From Caballeronia sp. SL2Y3 (GTDB lineage: Bacteria; Pseudomonadota; Gammaproteobacteria; Burkholderiales; Burkholderiaceae), in the NCBI RefSeq assembly GCF_022879575.1, contig NZ_CP084260.1, forward strand, positions 1,054,001 to 1,118,000: a DNA stretch of 64,000 bases, in the 5' to 3' direction. Positions within the stretch are counted from its first letter, which is position 1. Every line of letters begins with the position of its first letter. Below are positions 1-7,992 of this stretch, in pieces. Below the pieces are notes generated by a model that was given only the letters and a program-made list of their open reading frames with translations, did no database searches and was not told the DNA's origin. The translations under genes were made by a program, and so were the position numbers.

Positions 1-312
1 GATGTGGAGTCCTATCAGGCGCAGGACCAGATTTACGCGGATCTCGCGTCGGGGCGTCTGGATGCGGCGTTTCAGGATGCCGAGGCGGCGTCGAAGGGCT
101 TTCTGAAGCAGCCGCAGGGCGCGGGCTTCGCGTTCGCGGGTCCGGCGGTGAGCGACGACAAGCTGCTCGGCTCGGGCGTGGGCTTCGGCGTGCGCAAGAG
201 CGACCGCGCCCTGAAGGACGCGCTCAACCGCGCGCTGAAGGAGCTGAAGGACGACGGCTCCATCGACCGGCTTGCCGCGAAGTACTTCGATGTGAAGGTG
301 GTGTTGAAGTAA
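1..312 (+). CDS. Periplasmic amino-acid-binding protein, C-terminal part (ABC transporter)
   Basis: The reading frame is open from the first base, so the gene begins outside the window; about 103 residues of the C-terminus are seen. The segment FLKQPQGAGFAFAGP followed by GVGFGVRKSD and the ending DGSIDRLAAKYFDVKV matches the second lobe of type-3 solute-binding proteins of the lysine/arginine/ornithine/histidine class, which capture polar amino acids in the periplasm for an ABC importer. The permease and ATPase genes are not in view; a terminator follows directly, so this is the last gene of its transcript. The exact ligand cannot be told from this fragment. Confidence 0.85.
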   Translation, partial: DVESYQAQDQIYADLASGRLDAAFQDAEAASKGFLKQPQGAGFAFAGPAVSDDKLLGSGVGFGVRKSDRALKDALNRALKELKDDGSIDRLAAKYFDVKVVLK

Positions 313-330
313 GGGCGTGAGGGTGGTGCG

Positions 331-367
331 AAGCCCGCTTCCGGTCGTGGCCGGGGCGGGCTTTTTT
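331..367 (+). terminator. Intrinsic terminator after the binding-protein gene
   Basis: The arms AAGCCCGC and GCGGGCTT pair around a loop that itself holds a CCGG/CCGG hairpin, and six T follow. It lies 18 bp after the stop codon and separates this gene from the convergent toxin gene. Confidence 0.8.
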
Positions 368-376
368 GCGTCGATA

Positions 377-769
377 TCACGAGCACATGCAGACGACCGA
401 CAGATAGTCCGCCAGTTCTTCGCGGTCGATCTTTCCTTCGGCGACTTCGACCATCACTTCGACGAGATCGTCTTCGATATCCACGGTTGATGCGAGGTCG
501 TATCCCTGCACGCTCAAATACGTCAGTGCGCAAACCAGTGCTGTACGTTTGTTTCCATCGTTGAAGACGTGGCCTCTTGCAATAGCCACGGCATACATGG
601 CCGCGATCCCGAAGGTATCGTCCAGTCCGGCGTAGTGCGCGTGATTTTCAACGCGAGCCAGAACCGCCTCCACGCCGCCCGGGCCTGCCTGCGCGAAGCC
701 GGAAAGGCCGCCTTCATGCTCCAGGATGTCATCATGCACCGCGATGACGTACTGCGCATCGAGCAGCAT
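377..769 (-). CDS. doc: Doc-type toxin of the Fic family (death-on-curing)
   Basis: The protein of 130 residues has the Fic/Doc core motif H67-x-F69-N-D-G-N-K-R75 (HVFNDGNKRTA). Doc proteins differ from AMP-transferring Fic enzymes (HPFxxGNGR) by the Lys in place of the second Gly; the founding member phosphorylates elongation factor Tu and stops translation. Length agrees with phage P1 Doc (about 126 residues). The start codon overlaps the stop of the upstream small gene by one base (TAATG), the usual coupled layout of antitoxin then toxin. Whether this copy is active is not shown by the sequence, but the motif is intact. Confidence 0.88.
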   Translation of the reverse strand: MLLDAQYVIAVHDDILEHEGGLSGFAQAGPGGVEAVLARVENHAHYAGLDDTFGIAAMYAVAIARGHVFNDGNKRTALVCALTYLSVQGYDLASTVDIEDDLVEVMVEVAEGKIDREELADYLSVVCMCS

Positions 770-972
770 TAGCGTTTGGCGAGCGCCTTGATCGCGACGT
801 TGTGCGTTCGAATCACCTTCCGCACGGCTTGCATGACACGTTCGCGCGCTTCAGGCGTCGACATGTCGATACTTCTGTCCGCGCGCGGTGCAATCTTGAC
901 GCGCGGCGGGATCTCGTCGGCCAGCAATCGACCTATTCGTTTCGGTGCCATTTCTATGTGACTCGCGTTCAT
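769..972 (-). CDS. Small protein upstream of doc, probable antitoxin
   Basis: A protein of 67 residues (60 if the ATG at 951 is used) lies immediately upstream of doc with a one-base overlap. Position, size and charged sequence fit an antitoxin that binds the toxin and represses the shared promoter. The C-terminal half (residues 38-67, ARERVMQAVRKVIRTHNVAIKALAKR) is basic and helical in character. It does not visibly carry the Phd/YefM N-terminal signature, so the antitoxin role rests on context. The start could be the ATG at 972 or at 951; I see no decisive ribosome binding site. Confidence 0.65.
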   Translation of the reverse strand: MNASHIEMAPKRIGRLLADEIPPRVKIAPRADRSIDMSTPEARERVMQAVRKVIRTHNVAIKALAKR

Positions 973-990
973 CCGGATACGCCGAAGCTA

Positions 991-1854
991 TCACATCGAC
1001 GGCGCAATCACCACCGTGCACGTCGTCCCCGCCGCGAGCATGACGCCTTGCGGCACCTCGTCGATTCTCACGCGCACCGGCACGCGCTGCGCGAGCCGCA
1101 CCCAGTTGAACGTCGGGTTCACGTCGGCGAGCAGTTCGCGGCTTTGCGGATTGTCGCGATCATAAATGCCGCGCGAAATGCTCTCCACATGTCCCGTCAG
1201 CTCGCCGCCGCTCATCAGGCGAATCTGCGCGCGGTCGCCCACGCGCACGTGCGGCAGCTTCGTTTCCTCGAAGTAGCCGTAGACCCAGAACGAATGACTA
1301 TCGACGATGGCGAGCTTCGCCGCGCCCGCCGTCGCGTAGTCGCCGCGATACACGTTCAGGTTCGTCACGTAGCCGTCCACCGGCGAATAGACCTTCGTCC
1401 GCTCCAGATTGAGCTTCGCCGCATCCAGCGCCGCCTGTGCCTGCTGAAGCTGCGCCGCCGCCGTCGATGCCGTCTGCATCGCGTTTTCCTGCGCTTCCTT
1501 GGAGACGACGAGGCTGTCCATGTCCGCGCGCCGCGCCGCGTCGGAGCGCCGCATGCGCAGTTCGGCGGCGCGCGCCGCGACGTTCGCCTCGGCCTGCTCG
1601 ACCGCGATCCGGTAATGCGACGGATCGATCTCCATCAGCAGATCGCCTTTCTTCACGAACTGGTTGTCGCGCACGGGCATCTGCACGACCGCGCCCGACA
1701 CGTCCGGCGCGACGTTGACGACATCGGCGCGCACGCGGCCATCGCGCGTCCACGGCGCATCCATGTAATGCACCCACAGCATGCGGCCGATGACGAGCGC
1801 GGCCGCGAAGATGACGATCGTCATGACGAAGCCGATGATTTTCCTGAGAACCAT
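991..1854 (-). CDS. Membrane fusion protein of the HlyD/AaeA type
   Basis: The protein of 287 residues has one N-terminal membrane helix (about 6-27), then the split lipoyl/barrel-sandwich halves (VSGAVVQMPVRDNQFVKKGD near 52-71 and VYSPVDGYVTNLNVYRGDYA near 155-175) around a helical hairpin. It matches the periplasmic adaptor of p-hydroxybenzoate-type exporters (AaeA). It is the last gene of an operon with an outer-membrane channel, a FUSC permease and a DUF1656 protein, together a tripartite pump that would export aromatic carboxylic acids. Substrate is inferred from the family only. Confidence 0.9.
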   Translation of the reverse strand: MVLRKIIGFVMTIVIFAAALVIGRMLWVHYMDAPWTRDGRVRADVVNVAPDVSGAVVQMPVRDNQFVKKGDLLMEIDPSHYRIAVEQAEANVAARAAELRMRRSDAARRADMDSLVVSKEAQENAMQTASTAAAQLQQAQAALDAAKLNLERTKVYSPVDGYVTNLNVYRGDYATAGAAKLAIVDSHSFWVYGYFEETKLPHVRVGDRAQIRLMSGGELTGHVESISRGIYDRDNPQSRELLADVNPTFNWVRLAQRVPVRVRIDEVPQGVMLAAGTTCTVVIAPSM

Positions 1855-1870
1855 GATGCAACTCTTGTGA

Positions 1871-1900
1871 ACGTGTAAGAACGTGTGTGAACGTGTGTGA
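1871..1900. repeat. Three tandem 10-bp repeats between two efflux genes
   Basis: The units ACGTGTAAGA, ACGTGTGTGA and ACGTGTGTGA follow each other without a gap in the 60-bp spacer between the DUF1656 gene and the fusion-protein gene. No function is evident; the 10-bp period equals one helical turn. Confidence 0.7.
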
Positions 1901-1914
1901 GCGAATGACTGCTT

Positions 1915-2115
1915 TCAGCGATACACCGCGAGCCCGAGCGCGCCGCAGATGCAGACGAGCAGGCTCGCGCGAAACAGCGCCGGATGCCAGACCACGCGAT
2001 AGATGCCGGTCAGCGCGAGCGCGCGGTCGATCACCCATGTGATCAGCGCGCCCGCAACGAACAGAAGCAAGAGCGTCGGCACATAGGCTTCGAGAATCGC
2101 GGTGTCACGCGGCAT
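1915..2115 (-). CDS. DUF1656 small inner-membrane protein (AaeX-like)
   Basis: The protein of 66 residues has two hydrophobic segments (about 11-30 and 46-64) and begins RDTAILEAYVPTLLLLFVAG, as is usual for DUF1656 proteins. These sit in efflux operons with FUSC permeases and HlyD adaptors; AaeX of E. coli is the counterpart, with no settled function. The start ATG at 2115 overlaps the end of the permease gene by 11 bases, so translation is probably coupled. Confidence 0.85.
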   Translation of the reverse strand: MPRDTAILEAYVPTLLLLFVAGALITWVIDRALALTGIYRVVWHPALFRASLLVCICGALGLAVYR

Positions 2116-4297
2116 GGGGCGCTCCTTCGGGTGAATCGGAATCGGGCGTGGCGAAAGGCGACTCGGGATCGAGCAGCGCGGTGCGAATGAAATGCAGATG
2201 ACTCGCGATGCGTTGCAACCGATGCCGCTCTTCGCGCGGACGCTCCGACGCCGCGATGAGACGCTGCACTTCGGCGATGGCGGTTTCCGCGCAGCGCAGC
2301 GCGGCATCGAAGCGCGCCGTATTCGGGCGATCGAAGAGACGCGCGACGGCATCGAGCGTGGCGTCGATCGCGCGCCGCCACGGCTGAGAAGCTGCATACT
2401 CCGGCGCGTCGGACAGCGCGGCGATCTCGCGCCGCAAGTCGATGACCGCGCGGCCGACCTCCAGTACCGCAAAGAGCCAACGCAGCGCCTCGCGTTGCAG
2501 CGCGGGCCGGCCAGCGGCGAGCGCGTCGATCTGCGAAAGCACGTCGCGGGTGCGGCTCTCGAAGCGCGTCGCCACGTTCGTCAGACGGCCGCGCCGCGCA
2601 AGCACGACTTCGCGGCGCAGGTCGGCAAGCAACAGACGCCGCAGCCACGGCGCATCGGTCGGCAGGATGATCGCGAACGCGACGGCGGAGACGATCATCG
2701 ACAGCACGAGCGCGATGCCGTCGTTCATAAAGCCGGTGGGATCGTAGTGAACGAGGTTGTCCGGACCCGCGAGAAAGCAGAAGAAGATGCAATAGCCGAT
2801 GCCCACGCCCGCCACCGGACGCCGAGTGCTGAGGAATGCGCCGAGCAAGAGGGCGGGCACGAGCGCGACGCACATCAGCACGAAGCCGTCCATGTGCGGG
2901 AACACGCCGAACATGACGATCATGCCGACCACCGCAGCGAGCGCCGTGCCGATGGCCATTTGCGCCGACATGAGCGTTGGGCGCGGCGACGACGACGCGA
3001 GCGCGCAAACGGCCGCCGCGTTCAGCACCATCGTGCCGCCGCTCGGCCACGCAGTGGCGATCCAGAACGCGCTGAGCACGAACATCACGATGGCGCCGCG
3101 CACGCCGGAGATCGCGGCGGCGGCGAGGTTGGTCTTCGGCACGTAGCGCGCGGTCCAGCGTTCGCGTTCATGCGACGGCGCAGCCAGCGACGCGTACGTT
3201 TCCGCGTACGCCAGCATGTCGTCGACGAAGCGGTAGAGCAGTTCCGTCGCGGTGTCGAATTCCAGCGGCGCAAAGGCCGCGTCGCTCGCGATCGTCTCGC
3301 GCGCCGCGCGCACGCGCTTCGGCAGCGCAGCCTTGAACTCGCGCAATCGCGCGGCGGCGTGGGCGGCTTCGGCGGCATTGCGCACGGGCTCGCCTGCGTC
3401 GAGCAAGAGCGGCGGGACTTCGTGGATGAACGGCGTCAGCGCCGCGATGGTCGTCGCGGACGCGCTGTCGCGCAGTCGGTTCATCAACTGATGCAGCGCG
3501 TGAAAGCGCGTCGAGGCGGTCATGAATTCGCTATTGAGGCGCGCGAGCCGTCCGCCGCGCCGCCGCGATTCCGGATGCTCGAACACGGCGACACTGCGCG
3601 CCGCCTCGAAGCCGACGACATCCGCGACGAAGCCGAGATTCGCCCGCTCGATCTGCGCGCGCTCCATGTCGCCGGACATCGCGCGGCATACGTAATCGAC
3701 GAACTGCGCGAAGCGGCGGCGCACCGTCGCGCGAATCTGCTCGCCCGCGTGCTGCGGAAAAACGAGCGCGCTGACCGTGCCCGCGCAGACGATGCCGAGC
3801 GTGACTTCGCCCACGCGCGTGAGCGCCGACAAGTAAGCGCCATCCGGATGCTGCGCGGCCGGAATGCCGATCAGCGCCGCCGTGTAACCCGCGAGCACGA
3901 AGCCGTACGAGCGGAAATTGCGGTTGCGCGCCGCGCCCGCCGTGCAGACGCCGAACCACAGCGCCGTCGCCGACAGAAAGAGCACCGGCTGCTGCGCGAA
4001 AACGGCGATCAGCGCGAGCATCACGACGAGACCGACCATCGTGCCGCAGAAACGATAGAAGCTCTTCGCGAGCACCATGCCGCTTTGCGGCTGCATCACG
4101 ACGAAGACCGTGGTCATCGCGGTGCGCGGCTGCTGCATGTCGAGGCGCATCGCGATCCAGAGCGCGAGCAGCGCCGCGAGCACCGCCTTGAAGATGTAGA
4201 CCCACGCGAGGCCATCGGTGCGCGCCCAGTCGGCGAGCGCGTCCATCGCGGATTGATGCGCGGATTGATGCGCGGGTTTGGCAGTTAAGGACGACAT
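2105..4297 (-). CDS. FUSC-family inner-membrane permease (AaeB-like)
   Basis: The protein of 730 residues has the FUSC layout of two repeated halves, each with a bundle of membrane helices followed by a long soluble helical part. The first helices lie near residues 30-170 and the second bundle near 380-530 (GVRGAIVMFVLSAFWIATAW starts it). FUSC proteins such as AaeB are the permease of aromatic-acid efflux pumps. The start ATG at 4297 lies 11 bp after the channel gene. A 12-bp tandem duplication near 4243-4272 encodes the repeated HQSA at the N-terminus, outside the conserved part. Confidence 0.9.
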   Translation of the reverse strand: MSSLTAKPAHQSAHQSAMDALADWARTDGLAWVYIFKAVLAALLALWIAMRLDMQQPRTAMTTVFVVMQPQSGMVLAKSFYRFCGTMVGLVVMLALIAVFAQQPVLFLSATALWFGVCTAGAARNRNFRSYGFVLAGYTAALIGIPAAQHPDGAYLSALTRVGEVTLGIVCAGTVSALVFPQHAGEQIRATVRRRFAQFVDYVCRAMSGDMERAQIERANLGFVADVVGFEAARSVAVFEHPESRRRGGRLARLNSEFMTASTRFHALHQLMNRLRDSASATTIAALTPFIHEVPPLLLDAGEPVRNAAEAAHAAARLREFKAALPKRVRAARETIASDAAFAPLEFDTATELLYRFVDDMLAYAETYASLAAPSHERERWTARYVPKTNLAAAAISGVRGAIVMFVLSAFWIATAWPSGGTMVLNAAAVCALASSSPRPTLMSAQMAIGTALAAVVGMIVMFGVFPHMDGFVLMCVALVPALLLGAFLSTRRPVAGVGIGYCIFFCFLAGPDNLVHYDPTGFMNDGIALVLSMIVSAVAFAIILPTDAPWLRRLLLADLRREVVLARRGRLTNVATRFESRTRDVLSQIDALAAGRPALQREALRWLFAVLEVGRAVIDLRREIAALSDAPEYAASQPWRRAIDATLDAVARLFDRPNTARFDAALRCAETAIAEVQRLIAASERPREERHRLQRIASHLHFIRTALLDPESPFATPDSDSPEGAPHAA

Positions 4298-4308
4298 GCG
4301 CGTTCCCT

Positions 4309-5838
4309 CTACTTCTCGCCGGCCACGCGAGCGAGCGGCCCGATATGCTTCGACGGCGCGAGCTTCGCTGCGTCCGGTCCGTTCGCGGGATCGTCGATGC
4401 CGCCGCCGAGCGCGGCCGTGAGCGTCGCGTAGGCGGCAAGCCGCTGCGCCCGCACGCGCGCTTCGCCGTCCTCTGCGCGCAGCAGTTGCGACTGCGCGAT
4501 CAGCACGTTGACGTAATCGGTCAGGCCGCGCCTGTAGCCTTCGTTGGCGAGGTCGTAGTTCTTGCGCGCGGCGGCGACCGAGCGGCCCGACGTTTCGAGC
4601 TGCGTGTCGAGCGACTGCACGCGCACGACCTGATCGGCGATGTCCTTGAGCGCCGCGACGAGCGTCGCGTTGTAGTGGTCGACCGCCTGATCGTATTGCG
4701 CCGACGCCGCGCCGAGTTGCGCGCGCAGCCGTCCGCCTTCGAAGATCGGCAGCGAGAGCGCCGGGCCGAACGCGTAGCCGGTCGCCTGGCTCGTCAGGAA
4801 GCTCAACAGCGCGCCGCCCGCGAACATCTGCGTGAGTGACGCCGCCAGATTGATGTTCGGGTAGAACTGCGCCTTCGCGACGTCGATGCCGCGCGCCTGT
4901 GCCGCGACCATCCAGCGCGCCGCGACGATATCCGGCCGATGCCCGATGAGTTCCGCGGGCAACGAAGAGGGCAGCGGCAGCGGCGTCGCGAGCGATAGCG
5001 CCGGGCGCGTGAGCGCTTCGCCCGCGCCGGGGCCTCCGCCCGCGAGCGCGGCCAGTTGATGACGCGCGAGCTGGATCGCTTCCTTGTACAGATCGATCTG
5101 GCGTTCGTACTCGGGCAGCGGCGCTTCGGCCTGACTCACTTCGAGCTGCGTGCCGATCCCGCCTTTCAGCCGCCGCCGCGCCAGTTCGGCAATGCGCGCC
5201 TGCTGGTCGTACGTTTGCTGCGCGATGTCGAGCAGCGCGAACGACTGCGAAAAGCCGACGTAGGCGCGCACGACGTTCGTTTGGAGTTCGAGTTGCGCGG
5301 CCCGCGCATCGGCGGCCCGCACGTGGGCGACATCGAGCGCGCGCTCGGCGGCGTGCTCGTCGCGGCCCCACAGGTCGAGATCGTAGGAGAGGGTGAGACC
5401 GGCCGTGTTGTCCCAGGTCGTGGCGTCCGCGAAAGGCCCGGGCCCGTAGAACGCGTTGTCCGGCCATTTCTTGCGGGTGACGCTCATGCTGCCGTCCACA
5501 TGTGGAAACAGCGCCGAGCGCGCGATGCCCGCCTGTTCGCGCGCCTCGCGCACGCGCGCCGCGGCCATCGCTAGCGTCGGATTGCCGGCCGTCGCGCGGG
5601 CGATCCATGCGTCGAGCTGCGGGTCGCGGTAGGCGCGCCACCATTGCGCATCGGGCCAGGCGGCGTCGGCATCGGCGGCGCGGGTGGTCGCTTCGATCGC
5701 GTGGCCGGCATCGAGCGCCGAAGCGTCCTTCAGCGAGTCCTGCGGCGCGATGTCGCCCGTGCTTGCGCAGCCCGCCATCGTGAGTATTGTTGTAAGCAGC
5801 GCGGCGCAGCTAGCGCGTCTGAACCCCCGGCCTTGCAC
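4309..5838 (-). CDS. Outer-membrane efflux lipoprotein, NodT/OprM type
   Basis: The protein of 509 residues has a short signal peptide ending in MAGC (lipobox, Cys24) and the paired outer-membrane efflux domains typical of RND-type channels (for example RAADARAAQLELQTNVVRAY and later IDVAKAQFYPNINLAASL). It would form the TolC-like exit duct for the pump encoded downstream. I chose GTG at 5838: GAGGAG lies 6 bases before it, while a longer frame from TTG at 5892 would start upstream of the likely -10 box. It heads the four-gene operon. Confidence 0.9.
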   Translation of the reverse strand: MQGRGFRRASCAALLTTILTMAGCASTGDIAPQDSLKDASALDAGHAIEATTRAADADAAWPDAQWWRAYRDPQLDAWIARATAGNPTLAMAAARVREAREQAGIARSALFPHVDGSMSVTRKKWPDNAFYGPGPFADATTWDNTAGLTLSYDLDLWGRDEHAAERALDVAHVRAADARAAQLELQTNVVRAYVGFSQSFALLDIAQQTYDQQARIAELARRRLKGGIGTQLEVSQAEAPLPEYERQIDLYKEAIQLARHQLAALAGGGPGAGEALTRPALSLATPLPLPSSLPAELIGHRPDIVAARWMVAAQARGIDVAKAQFYPNINLAASLTQMFAGGALLSFLTSQATGYAFGPALSLPIFEGGRLRAQLGAASAQYDQAVDHYNATLVAALKDIADQVVRVQSLDTQLETSGRSVAAARKNYDLANEGYRRGLTDYVNVLIAQSQLLRAEDGEARVRAQRLAAYATLTAALGGGIDDPANGPDAAKLAPSKHIGPLARVAGEK

Positions 5839-5877
5839 GTTCCGCTCCTCAATCGCAAAAGAATCGACCAAGCGGTG

Positions 5878-5883
5878 ATTATA
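5878..5883 (-). promoter_or_regulatory. -10 box of the efflux operon
   Basis: On the minus strand this reads TATAAT, with TTATTC 17 bases upstream as a weak -35. It would start transcription about 33 bases before the GTG of the channel gene. Confidence 0.55.
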
Positions 5884-5917
5884 TTTTTGCAACGATCCGC
5901 GAATAACCGGCGCTATC

Positions 5918-5932
5918 GCAAAGAATTCTTGC
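5918..5932. promoter_or_regulatory. Near-palindrome in the divergent efflux/LysR promoter region
   Basis: GCAAAGAATTCTTGC has a perfect AAGAATTCTT core and sits just upstream of the efflux -10 region. LysR proteins bind dyad sites in such divergent regions, so this is a candidate site for the neighbouring regulator. No binding evidence exists. Confidence 0.4.
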
Positions 5933-6031
5933 AGATCGTGAGAGAATGCGGAGTCCTAGCCCATGCAACAATGCGAGGGCAGTCGCTCAGGTCTGAGGAG
6001 ACGACAGGACAGTTCAGGGTCGAAGAACGCT

Positions 6032-6970
6032 ATGGACACGCTCCAAAACATGCGCGTATTCGTGCGCGTGGTCGAGGCAGGCAGCTTCACCGCCGCCGCG
6101 CAACATCTGAATACGACGACCGCTTACGCGTCGCGGGCGGTGTCGGATCTGGAGGCGCATCTGCGCACGCGCCTTCTGAATCGCACGACGCGCCGCATCG
6201 CGTTGACCGAAGCGGGCGAGCGTTATCTTCAACGCTGCGAGCAGATTCTGGCGTATGTCGATCAGGCCGAAGCCGAGGCGAGCGACGCGCACGCCCGTCC
6301 GGCCGGCCGTCTGAAAGTGCATTCGATGACGAGCTTCGGCCAGCATTACGTCGTGCCGATGATCTCGCGCTACCAGGAGCGGCATCCGTCCGTGCAGGTC
6401 GATCTGACGCTCGCGCAGCGCATGCCGGACCTGCTCGACGAAGGCTACGACGTGTCGCTCGTGCTCGCCTCCGAGTTGCCGGACTCGGGCCTCGTATCCG
6501 CGCGGCTCGGCACGGTGTTCAGCATCGCGTGCGCATCGCCGGCGTATATCGAAAAGCACGGCGCGCCGCACACCTTGGCCGATCTGGCGCACCACACCTG
6601 TCTGCATCTGATCACGCCGGTGTTTCCGCCCGGCCGATGGGTCTTCGACGGACCGAACGGGCAGGAGACCGTGACGCTCGGGCCGTCCACGTTCACGGTG
6701 AACGTCGCCGAAGCGATGGTCGTCGCGATTCGCGAGAACATGGGAATCGGCGTGCTGCCGACGTCCTCCGCGCTGCCCGCGCTGCGCGCAGGGACGCTCG
6801 TGCGGGTGCTGCCGCAATACACGATGCAGGAGCTGCGGGTCTACGCGCTGTATCCGTCGCGCCAGTATCTGGACGCGAAGATCCGCACATGGGTCGAGTT
6901 CTTGCGCGAGGCGTTGCCCGCAACGCTCGCAGCCGACGAGGAGTCGCTCAAAGAGTTCGTCGCGACCTGA
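6032..6970 (+). CDS. LysR-family regulator, divergent to the efflux operon
   Basis: The protein of 312 residues has the LysR winged-helix domain at 1-60 (VRVVEAGSFTAAAQHLNTTT, then RLLNRTTRRIALTEAGERY) and a periplasmic-binding-like effector domain at about 90-300. It is transcribed away from the efflux operon, the arrangement of AaeR and the aae genes in E. coli, so it most likely activates the pump when aromatic acids build up. I start at ATG 6032; the frame is open to 5963 but the conserved domain begins right after 6032. Confidence 0.88.
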   Translation: MDTLQNMRVFVRVVEAGSFTAAAQHLNTTTAYASRAVSDLEAHLRTRLLNRTTRRIALTEAGERYLQRCEQILAYVDQAEAEASDAHARPAGRLKVHSMTSFGQHYVVPMISRYQERHPSVQVDLTLAQRMPDLLDEGYDVSLVLASELPDSGLVSARLGTVFSIACASPAYIEKHGAPHTLADLAHHTCLHLITPVFPPGRWVFDGPNGQETVTLGPSTFTVNVAEAMVVAIRENMGIGVLPTSSALPALRAGTLVRVLPQYTMQELRVYALYPSRQYLDAKIRTWVEFLREALPATLAADEESLKEFVAT

Positions 6971-7103
6971 TGCGCCCGCTCGAGTCTTTCGTTACCGAAT
7001 AAAGCGCGGTGCAACACTTGCTTACGCCCGTTTCGTCCGCAGCTTGGTAACGTCTGGACTCGTCTGGACTCCCCTCAACGCAACTTTTCCGGGAAAACGT
7101 CGA

Positions 7104-7268
7104 ATGAGCACGCCTTTGTTGTTCGCCCTTGCCGCGCTACTGGTGCTGGTCGCCGTGCCTGCCTCGCGCGACCTCTTTCAGGCAATGCGCGCCCAGTCCG
7201 AGCGTGAGGCCAAGCGGCGCCTCGTGCCGGTGCGGATCGACGACGATCGTGACCGCTATCGTCGCTAA
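7104..7268 (+). CDS. Small membrane protein of unknown function
   Basis: An open frame of 54 residues has one membrane helix (about 4-20, LLFALAALLVLVAVPA) followed by a charged tail (SEREAKRRLVPVRIDDDRD). I do not recognise a family. The codon choice is GC-rich at third positions like that of its neighbours, which supports a real gene. A 10-bp duplication (gtctggactc) lies just before it at about 7053-7072. It converges on the SRAP gene with a four-base overlap of the stop regions. Confidence 0.5.
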   Translation: MSTPLLFALAALLVLVAVPASRDLFQAMRAQSEREAKRRLVPVRIDDDRDRYRR

Positions 7269-7972
7269 GCGGCTTCTAAGGGCTCGATGAGGCGCGGTTC
7301 GTCGTTGACCGTGCGATTGACGTCGCTCGTCACGCGATGCCAGACGAAGTGCGCGGCAGGCACGCCATCGCTTTTCACGAGCGCTTGAAGATCGGCGGGC
7401 GTGGCCGTCGCGTCCAGCCAGCGCCGGGCCGCAGAGGGCGAAAAGACGAGCGGACGGCGGTCGTGCACATCGACCAGACCCTCGTCTGCCTTCGACGTCA
7501 CGATCACGAAGCCCGCGCCCGGCGTCGCGGCGTCTTCATCGCGCACGATGCTCGTGAGCGCCGCGAGAAACATCGGCTCGCCGTCCGCGCGGCGAATGTA
7601 ATACGGCTGCTTGAACGGCTTGCCCGCGCGATCGCCCGGGCGCGGTTCCACGCGCCATTCGAACCAGCCGTCCGCCGGCACGAGGATGCGCGCGTTGCGC
7701 CACAAGTCCCGGAAATACGCACTCGTCGATGCCGTCTCGACGCGCGCGTTGATCGTCTGCGGCAGTTTCTTCTCTCGGGCCCACGGCGGGCAGTAGCCCC
7801 AATGGACCGCGCGAATGGTCTCGTCGGGATAGACCGCGAGCGGATGCGTGCCGGGCGACAGGTTATAGCCGGGGCGGCGGTCGGCGGCGTCCACGAGTAC
7901 GAACGGGTTCTTCAGATGCAGGCGCTCGGCATAGTGCATCGGCAGTCGGTACTGGCTGATTCGGCCGCACAT
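7265..7972 (-). CDS. SRAP-domain protein (HMCES/YedK-like abasic-site protein)
   Basis: The protein of 235 residues begins Met-Cys-Gly-Arg; after removal of Met the Cys forms a thiazolidine with abasic sites in single-stranded DNA. The other conserved residues are in place: N75 (INARVET), E105 (GWFEW) and H170 (VDVHDRRP). Family members shield abasic sites from cleavage and error-prone repair. In many relatives the last motif reads HDRMP; here it is HDRRP. The gene is followed on its upstream side by a metallophosphoesterase gene 20 bp away and may be in one transcript with it and the oxidase gene. Confidence 0.93.
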   Translation of the reverse strand: MCGRISQYRLPMHYAERLHLKNPFVLVDAADRRPGYNLSPGTHPLAVYPDETIRAVHWGYCPPWAREKKLPQTINARVETASTSAYFRDLWRNARILVPADGWFEWRVEPRPGDRAGKPFKQPYYIRRADGEPMFLAALTSIVRDEDAATPGAGFVIVTSKADEGLVDVHDRRPLVFSPSAARRWLDATATPADLQALVKSDGVPAAHFVWHRVTSDVNRTVNDEPRLIEPLEAA

Positions 7973-7992
7973 GGCGTTCCTCCACTTCGGCG

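Noticed and set aside
2192..4288. A 698-residue plus-strand frame across the FUSC gene
   Set aside because: Arg/His-rich mirror of the real minus-strand gene; no domain is visible.
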